From assembly GCA_963575645.1 (NCBI GenBank), contig OY754467.1, forward strand, positions 3,782,001-3,846,000: a stretch of DNA of 64,000 nt, given 5' to 3'. Below the pieces are notes generated by a model, which saw only the letters and a program-made list of their open reading frames with translations, did no database searches and was not told the origin of the DNA. The DNA is from Xanthostigma xanthostigma (lineage: Eukaryota; Arthropoda; Insecta; Raphidioptera; Raphidiidae). The position numbers and the translations under genes were made by a program. Positions within the stretch are counted from its first letter, which is position 1, and the number at the start of each line of letters is the position of its first letter. Of this stretch, positions 56,613-64,000 are shown piece by piece.

Positions 56613-56695
56613 TACTAATGCCATACTCTCCTCAACCATCGACCACTTTTTTGTGGTTCTAATGTGGTCGATGGTTGAGAGTATGGCATTAGTAT
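56613..56695. repeat. 83-bp single hairpin
   Basis: ACTAATGCCATACTCTC pairs with GAGAGTATGGCATTAGT, and CTCAACCATCGACCAC with GTGGTCGATGGTTGAG. Only one unpaired base and a loop of about 17 nt remain. Size and loop suit either a small MITE or a microRNA-like precursor. No other copy is in the window. Confidence 0.7.
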
Positions 56696-56837
56696 GCATG
56701 TATGTCACGGACATTTAATAAAAACTATCCTATAGCGTAAGTTGTACCAAGCAAGACACATTTACAAAATTTCATTAAAATCTGTTCAGTGGTTTCAGAG
56801 ATTAGCGCGGCCAAAATTGTGACACGGGAATTTTATA

Positions 56838-57716
56838 TACAGGCTGTGTCAGACCACCCGTAGCGGTCGTTTTTTTCGAAAACGGTTAGTCGTAGAGAGT
56901 TGTGTCAAAAATCTGTATCATAAAAGCTCTAATACAGAATCGAATGGTGATATTTTTTTTTCCCAGAAAGGTCGGCTTCCCTATTAGTTTGCTCCAGAAC
57001 GTTCAGAACTCCGGATTATTAAATGGCACGATAGGTCGAAAGTGGTATTGTTGAAAAGATCTTTAAAAAATAAGCAAGTTTTGTAGGACATTTTTTTTTA
57101 TTACTGCCACCCCTGTTAAGTAATATTCGTTTGAAATTATTAGATTAACATGTCATAATAACGCGAACTTAATTTTAAAAGTTGGCATTTAAAATCTAGT
57201 TCCCTAATTAAACAATAATAAATGTCACAATAAGTTTTCAATAATTGCAATTGTTTTTTTTTGTCGGAAAATACTTAGAGCTACCCATAGCATATCTAGA
57301 AGAGCTCATCAGTGTTTAGAAGTAAATGGAAAACAGTTTAAACATTTATGGCATTGTTTAATTAGGTAACTAGATTTTAAATGCCGACTTTTAAAATTAA
57401 ATTCGTCATTATGACATGTTAATTTAATAATTTCAAACGAATATTACCAGGGGTGTCAGTAATAAAAAAAAAAATGTCTTACAAAACTTGCTTATTTTTT
57501 AAAGATCTTTTCAACAATCGTGCCATTTAATAATCCGGAGTTCTGAACATTCTGGAGCAAACTAATAGGGAAGCCGACCTTTTCGGGAAAAAAAAAATAT
57601 CACCATTTGATTCTTCATTAGAGCTTTTATGATACAGATTTTTGACACAACTCTCTACGACTAACCGTTTTCGAAAAAAACATCCGCTACGGGTGGTCTG
57701 ACTCACCCCGTATACA
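56838..57716. mobile_element. Large fold-back with GTCAGACCACCCGTAGCGG ends
   Basis: Inverted arms of about 370 bp (56838-57210 and 57345-57716), matching from GTCAGACCACCCGTAGCGG inward through TCTCTACGACTAACCG and TTTTAAATGCC. The core of about 130 bp is unique. The 75-codon frame at 57527-57754 lies mainly in an arm. Confidence 0.85.
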
Positions 57717-58464
57717 GATAACACCAGAAATAATGAAAATCCAAAACTTCTCAATCTCGAGAATTAAATTTTACTCTACTGCACCAAAGAAGTTTAACTT
57801 CAAAAAAATAACAGTTCAGTTTTTAATGCGTAACATTTTGACATAATATTAGTGATGGCAATTTACAATATTGTACGGTTGAGGGGGTGGTGCCTCGTTC
57901 CCGTGGAACGCCCGCTATAAGCCATTATTAAAACACACATAGCACTATTTTCAATAAAACAATTTGCAATCAGTGCGTCAATTAATTAAAACAGTAATTA
58001 CAATTGTACATGAAATAATTGCAGCGTATTAAATAGATAAACGCAATTGACAATAGTGCCATAATGTGCCAATAAAAATTAATTAGCGGCGTACCGCTAA
58101 GCCGTAAGCTTTAAAGAAACAAATGAGTGTTAGAGAGACAAATGAACAAACAACAAAACAGTCGAATAACGCCGTCGAATTGTAACAGCGCACGAGTTAA
58201 AACTTAGAGGAGTGTATCTCTCTCTGTACGTAGGTATAGATGGTTCTAGAAGGTATATAAGAAACCTGGCAGCCGAGCTATCCGTTAAAGATAAACCCCC
58301 GTTTAGTTCACATGATCCGTTTAATTAAATAGAACCTCAAGTTGTTAATAACGCCTGCGTAACTCCGACGTCATAGTTCACTTACTGTGTTGCCTGCCTG
58401 CTCCAACCTATTTACAATCAGTACAGTGTGTTTAGATAAAATATACTTATATATATTACTTTTT
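57717..58464. other. Unassigned with promoter-like patch
   Basis: Only 58244-58260 stands out (separate entry). No open frame or element ends recognised. Confidence 0.4.
58244..58260 (+). promoter_or_regulatory. Heat-shock-element-like TTCTAGAA adjoining TATATAA
   Basis: TTCTAGAA (58244-58251) is an inverted nTTCnnGAAn pair and abuts TATATAA at 58254-58260. This tight pairing appears in insect promoters and LTRs. No gene or LTR was found to own it. Confidence 0.4.
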
Positions 58465-59126
58465 ACCATTCCAACCCACAAGTGGGGAATGGTACTAGTT
58501 TAGGTCAAAAACCACTTTTCAAAAATTTTACAATATCTTTCCGTTTTGAGGTCCCCCGAATCAAAAAAAAAAAAACATATTTTTGGAAAAACTCTGTGCG
58601 TCTGTTAGTCTGTTTGTCTGTGAACACGATACAGGTCAAACGGATGAACGGATTGAAACCAAATTTTGGGAGGATGTTTGGTATGCAAATATGAAGAGCC
58701 CTATTGTTTTTGGGGAAAATCGGCGCATGCGCAAAAGAGATATATGCTAAAACGGTGTTTTTTATATAATAATGGTATACTTTTCATAACGGCTTATTAT
58801 TCTATTTATTTTTTCAAGAAAGTTTTGTTGAAAAAATGTTTTTCTAAACTATATAGTTTCGGAAATATTTTGAAAATAAAAAAAAATCATCCGCTCTTTT
58901 GTTTTATGGATCTGTCAGAAATAAACTAGTTAGGCATGCTTTGATTAATTTTTAAATGACGTGGAACATACTATGTAGATAACGAATAGTTAGAATCATA
59001 TTGAATACTAGCCATTACCCGCGTCACCTCACGCGATATCAGAAATTTTATTTTCTTTATTATAATCAAATGCCAACTTTTTTGAAGTTGGAATGGTCCC
59101 GTCGCCCAATTGGCTGGAATTTTTTA
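58465..59126 (+). mobile_element. Family X, full-length reference copy
   Basis: Starts ACCATTCCAACCCACAAG, ends GTCGCCCAATTGGCTGG followed by AATTTTTTA. Both ends are intact. Internal blocks: ATACAGGTCAAACGGATGAA, CCAAATTTTGGGAGGATG, CACGCGATATCAGAAATTTT. The 70- and 87-codon frames mirror those at 359-806 and are part of the repeat. Confidence 0.85.
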
Positions 59127-60131
59127 TTAAGCACTGATCTTATATAAAAATGACGTTTAATGGATAGCGCCATATCGATGCGGTACTTTAAGCGCGGTCT
59201 TTTTAAACGTCGTGAATATTATCGACACGGAACTTTAATATAAGCAGCTAGGACGTTCAGGATTGGCTGACATTTTTACTTTTGCAGCGTCATATAAGTG
59301 CGGGACTTTGGGTGGGGGTTGTAGGAACATTGGGATTGGATGAATTTTTTCAAACCGTCATGGGTAAACTTTTCTTGCTTTTTTAAGCGTCCCGACTGTT
59401 GACTGTAGTACACCCTAAATAAATTTAACCTCAAAATATTAGAATTGCAACTTTTGACCACGAGCTCTTGAATTACAATGTCGGTTTACTTATTTTTCAA
59501 GGACACAAAGTCAAACACGCTGTATGTGGAATATTCGGTGTAAGCATTCCTGGCACGAACTTAAAGTATAAGAAGAGAAGAGAGTGGAACTAAAGAAGGA
59601 GGGAGGTACTATAAGCGCGCGATGCAAAAGATATAATCAAATTTACGCGAAACACTGACTACAAAACTAATTTTACTTTACTTACATGCCGGATAATATG
59701 ATTCCTCTCGCAAACAGAACGGTTCAAGAACAAAAACGACTCAGATCACACATCAGATAAGTCTCAATTTTCGTTTCAGTGCCTCGGGAGAGTATTTTTA
59801 TACTAAATATTATCTCTATTAAAAAACAAACTAGCAAACAAAAATGCCTGAGTTTGACATTTTCAATAGTCAATAAGCAGTTTCTTAACGCCCTTAAATA
59901 CCAATCGTTCTTAAATAGATTAGAAACGGTCGACAACACAGATCAAACGCATCTAGCCAACCGTCCTTAATTGGGATCTGTAAATATATTCTATTCCTTT
60001 ATTTAAAACTGATGAATAATTTTTGTTGGGTTGCCATACCGTAAAGGTAAAATTCAGATTGTAGCAGTGACAATTTTACTGAAGAAAGTCAACAAAAAAC
60101 TGGCCAAGTCGAGGCTTTCTTAGCGTACTAA
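59127..60131. other. Unassigned sequence
   Basis: No recognisable gene, RNA or element boundary. Confidence 0.45.
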
Positions 60132-60556
60132 CCCGGTAGTGTAGTGTATGGAATATTTGTTGATGTAACAATTGGCCCCACGTTGGGCGCCAATTGTAAT
60201 TGTTTGCCCAGATTTTAATCTATATTTTGTTACACTTGTGAATTGGCAGTGGCAATTTTACTGCAGAAAGTAGACAAAAAAACTGGTCTATGCGAGGTTT
60301 TCTTGGCGTACTAATCCAGTAGTGCAGTGTATGGAATTGATGTAACACTTGGCCCCACGTTGGGCGCCAATTGTGATTGTTTGCACAGATTTTAATCTAT
60401 ATTTTGTTACGCAGGCAATATCACTGAAGAAAGTCGACAAAAAACTGGTCGAGTTGAAGCTTTCTTCGCACACGCTGTCTAAAGCGATAGGAATATATCA
60501 ATAGAATGCATGGAAGATGTGTCGGTGTAACAATTGGCCCCACGTTGGGCGCCAAT
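60132..60556 (-). mobile_element. Tandem LTR/primer-binding-site-like array
   Basis: GCCCCACGTTGGGCGCCA, the 3' end of tRNA-Lys, occurs at 60175-60192, 60352-60369 and 60537-60554, 177 and 185 bp apart. On the minus strand this is a lysine primer-binding site (TGGCGCCCAACGTGGGGC), each time followed by TGTTACA and preceded by ACAAT or a variant. Between sites lies a repeated unit of about 155 bp starting TG and ending CA. It looks like tandem short LTRs of a TRIM-like retrotransposon, with almost no internal region. Confidence 0.65.
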
Positions 60557-61061
60557 TATAACACTCGATATCTTCTCGGCATACGCTGCCTAAATCGTTA
60601 GAGATGTATCAATTACAGATCTGTTATAAAACAAAAGTCTGCGTCTATCATTTAAAATCCGCGCGAAGCCGGGCCATACATAATGAGAGAAACGACTGTA
60701 TCTCACACAATGCTTGATTCGTTTCGTTCAAATACAGGTATCTACATTTATTAATTAACGGAATCACGAATCAGTCACGGTTTCACTCATATTCGTTGGC
60801 AGAACGTGCAGTTTTGATGCAATGTGAATGGAAAACGTATTTACTATTTAAACTAGTAATTAAAGTTATTGAATTAAACAGGATTACATTCTAATATCCT
60901 TTACATCACACACAAACGGTTGCTAATTATATTACCTGCATCCCGTCTGCATATAATATGCAATATTCGCGTAGGTAAGCTGAATTTCAAAGAATAACAT
61001 TATTTTAAATTATAGTCAAAGCTGTTAGTTTACATACTGGCAGATTACAAATAACTCTATA
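60557..61061. other. Unassigned sequence
   Basis: 60560-60600 resembles the LTR-like unit (ATACGCTGCCTAAATCG), so the array probably extends a little further. CCGCGCGAAGCCGGG near 60660 is a motif typical of Helitron 3' ends, but no CTAG^T follows. Confidence 0.4.
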
Positions 61062-61634
61062 CTAGAGCGACCTGTGCGAATTATTCGCACTAAATAAGTA
61101 TAATAATTATCACTTTATAAATTATTTTTTAAATATGATTGCAGGTATTCAATTAGTTTCTAATTTTGCACACTGCTTATAACGTTTTTCTTTTTGTTGT
61201 ATTACAATATGAAGCTCAGATGACAGATCGAAGAAATATTTTACTAAAATTGTCATATAGAGGCGCAAGTAGCAAAAGCGTTGAGCTAAGCCGTCAGATG
61301 GCATCATGCAGCGTTGCTGTGACGTTGTTCAGCGTTGCTCGCTGTTTCAAAATTAAAGCCGTCAGATGGCAGTATGCAGTATTGTGTCTGTTGTATTACA
61401 ATATGAAGGTCAGATGACAGATCGAAGTGTTGACGTTGTTTCAAAATTAAAGCCGTCAGATGGCAGACGTTGTTCAGCGTTGCAGTATTTTTATTAAATT
61501 ACAAAAACAAAAGCAAAAATAAATTTTTTAGTTGTCGATGTCACTAGAGCAAGCCATTATCTGTAAAATGATATATTATTTATGTCTAAAAAGGGAGGCA
61601 AACATCTTACACCTTAGCGTATTAATATATATGA
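61062..61634 (-). mobile_element. Helitron family A, copy 5
   Basis: Minus-strand start TCATATATATTAATACG at 61634 after A. 3' hairpin GTGCGAA/TTCGCAC, GGTCGCT and CTAG^T at 61062. Full-length. The 83-codon plus frame at 61166-61417 is on the opposite strand of the repeat and recurs in other copies. Confidence 0.92.
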
Positions 61635-62332
61635 TAACGTTTGGTTTTCTACTTGAAGCATAATTAGACTGACTAAAAAATAATCAAAATAAAATTATTA
61701 TAGGAAAAATAAAAAATATTAACCAAAAAATATTACCTAAATAAAATGAACGGTTAAAATTGAATATTAAAACACAAAGAATTAAAGTTGTTTTACATTT
61801 ACAAATTTCATGTCGGTATATTAAAAACGGCTTGTAGAACGCTTTCTATAGTTGAAATTCCTATGAAAATAAGTTATCAAGTGCACGATATTATCCGACA
61901 TACGGAACCTCTCCTTTTTTTAGTAAAATGTTTTTCAATGTCCCGCAGTGTTATAGAAAAAAAAACACATGACAGAAAAACCCGTTTTCCATTCGCGGCA
62001 ACGATCTATGAATTCATTCCATGTTTGTTACATCGGAAGCAGAACTCTTCTGTATCCAAATAAAATCTGCATTTGTGCAATATCGAAAATTCTTTATGTC
62101 AAAAAGAACACACATCCTGTGGTGTCTTCATGTACCAAAATACGAGAGAGAAATTAAGAGAGGAAGAGATTGTGAGGAGGTTCACAATCTAATGAGGCCT
62201 AATGTAAAATTTACTCTCTCTCGAAGGATGTGAAATATTTTTCCAAATATGATTTGGAGTTCCATAATATTATAGAAACTATAACAATTGGAACGACCAA
62301 TCACAGAAGAGCATACTACGACCGAGTAGAGA
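61635..62332. other. Unassigned; overlapping short frames
   Basis: Three plus-strand frames (61788-62063, 62021-62233, 62230-62424) overlap and read toward the Penelope-like fragment. They might be a broken 3' end of its ORF. I could not identify GIY-YIG or reverse-transcriptase motifs, so no gene is called. Confidence 0.35.
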
Positions 62333-62520
62333 ACACTATAAAAGACGGAAGTACCACACTTGTCGACACACTTACCTGTGAGCAGCCTAGAAGGACACTT
62401 CGCTCGCTACCACATCGCCTTTGATAATGTCTACCGCAGTTGTAGACGAAACGTCAGGTAGCAATACCAATGGACCACGGCACACAACTCCGGAAACCAA
62501 GAAAATTTGGATATAACAAT
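62333..62520 (+). mobile_element. Penelope-like terminal fragment with TATA box and ribozyme-like stem
   Basis: CTATAAAAGACGG (TATA) lies about 90 bp before TTGATAAT, a perfect 6-bp stem GTCTAC/GTAGAC (62429-62447), then GAAACGTC. ACCAATGGACCACGGC follows. A diverged relative is at 5559-5730. In hammerhead terms the CUGANGA box is mutated, while the stem II position and GAAA box are kept. Confidence 0.45.
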
Positions 62521-62569
62521 TTTTTTGCATATAACCTCACCGTTTGATTCTGTAATTTATACTACCATA

Positions 62570-62740
62570 ATAGAGCTGGAAATTTTGTTTGTTTGTTCGC
62601 GTTTATCTCAGAAAATACTAATCCGATTTAAAAAATTCTTTTTGGGTTTGATAGTCCGTTTGTTCAGGATGGCTCTATAAGAGCCACGCAACTTCATGCT
62701 ATGATCCTAAGGAGCGAGGGCGGAGCGTCGAGTCGTGGCC
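62570..62740 (+). mobile_element. Diverged Helitron B-like fragment
   Basis: GAGCTGGAAATTTTGTTTG, TATCTCAGAAAATACTAATC, GGCTCTATAAGAGCC and GGAGCGAGGGCGGAGCG follow the order of family B but are strongly diverged. No termini. Confidence 0.45.
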
Positions 62741-63244
62741 GGTTAGCCGCACGCCGAGAACAGAACGTTACCGAGAAGAGCCGAACTGTGATTTTTTGGA
62801 TGTTTTTGGTTAATTTAATTGAATGATTAAAACAAAGAAATACTATGTGCGTGGACCGAAATATCGAATCAAGTGTTGAGTCATAGATTCACGCAAAACT
62901 AATAAATGTGTACATTCTGATTGTGTATTATTTAGTATAACTTACATATTTTCATGATGTAGTTTATTTTTCTTATAGACCACACTCTTCCTATAACATT
63001 TATATTTAAAAAATCACACATTTTTTTAATTTTGATAAAAAAAATGCTAGTGACTACCGGAAAAGATAAAAATTTTAGAATTGTTGTCGATTTCACTGGA
63101 CATAGGATTTTCCGAAATTCTGTAAATGTTAAATTTAATTTTTCACTGAATATACCTTAATTACCCCCCAAAAAAAAACAACACCCTAAAAAATATTTTT
63201 TTTTCAAAACAATAAAACTCGTGTCCGAAGGGGTTAAGTCAATT
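62741..63244. other. Unassigned sequence
   Basis: Contains AATCAAGTGTTGAGTCATAG, related in the same orientation to the 42430 repeat and in reverse to the 27330 repeat. No gene. Confidence 0.4.
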
Positions 63245-64000
63245 GTTTTTAAACGCTTTATATTAGTTTGGGTTGTAACTATGTATGTATGTCCGTAACG
63301 GAATCTTTGAGCATAATTTTCACCAATTTCCCGAAGTCTGATTAATTTGAAACTTTGCATACGTATCAAGGACCGATGACAATGCAATAATTTGATAACA
63401 GTTTCCCATTATCCTTATTATTAATGTAGATCTTAACCATAAATAAATATAGTTTAAAAAAAAACCTAAAAAACACGCTTTATATCGAACTAAAAAGTAA
63501 AAAATATTTTTTTTAAAATAAGCTTAAAACAATAATTAATAAAAAATACTAGTATTATTGTGAAAAAAGTTTGGGGCGCTTTGTTCCACATTTTCGTACA
63601 TCGAGCGCCCCACGCTTTTTTCACAATAATACTAGTATTTTTTATTCATTATTGTTTTAAGCTTATTTTAAAAAAATATATTTTTTACTTTTTAGTTCGA
63701 TATAAAGCGTGTTTTTTAGTTTTTTTAAACTATATTTATTTTTCACTTTTTAGTTTGATATAAAGCGTGTTTTTTAGTTTTTTTTAAACTATATTTATTT
63801 TCCACTTTTTAGTTCGATTTATTGTCAAAAATTTGCCGAAAAAAAACAAATTTTTTATTTAGGCGTGGACGGGATTAGAACCCACGACCGGTGAATCCGA
63901 GAGTTGACGCCAGCGAAGACCCGCGCCTTAGACCGCTCGGCGCGGTCAACGATTGCTCTTACAGTAGTGGCATAGCATACTAACAGTAATAAACCACTTG
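63245..64000. mobile_element. Composite hairpin element family A, copy 3 (runs off window)
   Basis: Left end TTTTTAAACGCTTTATATTA, left body as in copy 2, then palindrome 63442-63740 with loop about 63580-63605 in the same orientation as copy 1. A duplicate of the outer stem (63746-63803) follows, then a spacer, the tRNA-like module and AATAAACCACTTG at the window edge. The right end is outside the window. Confidence 0.75.
63862..63950 (-). other. tRNA-like module in element A copy 3
   Basis: Minus strand: GCCGAGCGGTCTAAGGCGCG (A-box region, close to a tRNA-Leu D arm) and GGTTCTAATCC (B box), with CCGTCCACGCC. It is closer to the tRNA source than the copy at 5036. Confidence 0.65.

Noticed and set aside
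61788..62424. Penelope-like ORF remnant
   Set aside because: Three overlapping frames lead toward the ribozyme-like end, but no GIY-YIG or reverse-transcriptase motif could be read.

Overview
This window looks like a gene desert in an insect genome, most likely a butterfly or moth. It is AT-rich, has no long open reading frame, and is packed with transposon debris. The Lepidoptera call is an inference. It rests on recalled repeat types: Helitrons starting TCATATATATTAATACG or TCTATACTAATATATAAAG, and elements opening with AACCGACTTCAAAAA. I could not check a database. I found no intact protein-coding gene. The only coding remnant I support is a 51-codon fragment of a DNA-transposon transposase on the minus strand at 16321-16476.

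Layout: 1-7.5 kb holds family X elements, a Helitron, a TTAA-flanked MITE, a composite hairpin element and a nested insertion with a 16-bp target-site duplication. 7.5-16.8 kb holds a hAT MITE with a perfect 8-bp duplication, a long inverted repeat beside four 158-bp tandem units, more Helitrons, and a TA-flanked Tc1/IS630-like element carrying the transposase remnant. 17.4-25.8 kb holds tandem family E copies, several fold-back elements, a second TTAA MITE and three more transposons with clear ends. 26-36.7 kb holds a palindromic GGGGAGGACGGGG MITE, a Helitron that splits an older duplication, a second hAT, an element with 157-bp internal tandem repeats, an LTR-like promoter segment and two hairpin elements of family B. 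38-50 kb holds further fold-backs, two more TTAA MITEs, hairpin family C with a 211-bp loop, a second composite hairpin element and a third hAT. 51.3-52.4 kb is a 24-bp minisatellite. 55-57.7 kb holds three large fold-backs. 60.1-60.6 kb is a triple array of tRNA-Lys primer-binding-site-like sequence. 62.3-62.5 kb is a Penelope-like promoter and ribozyme-like segment. The window ends inside a third composite hairpin element.

Elements do not work together as a pathway. They form a layered insertion record, and several layers can be ordered because one insertion splits another. The strongest unexplained signal is a set of long-palindrome elements (families A, B and C). Their outer stems share an ACTAAAAAGTAAAAAATA-like block, while middle-stem sequence or whole segments change in both arms together and the loop carries different sequence.
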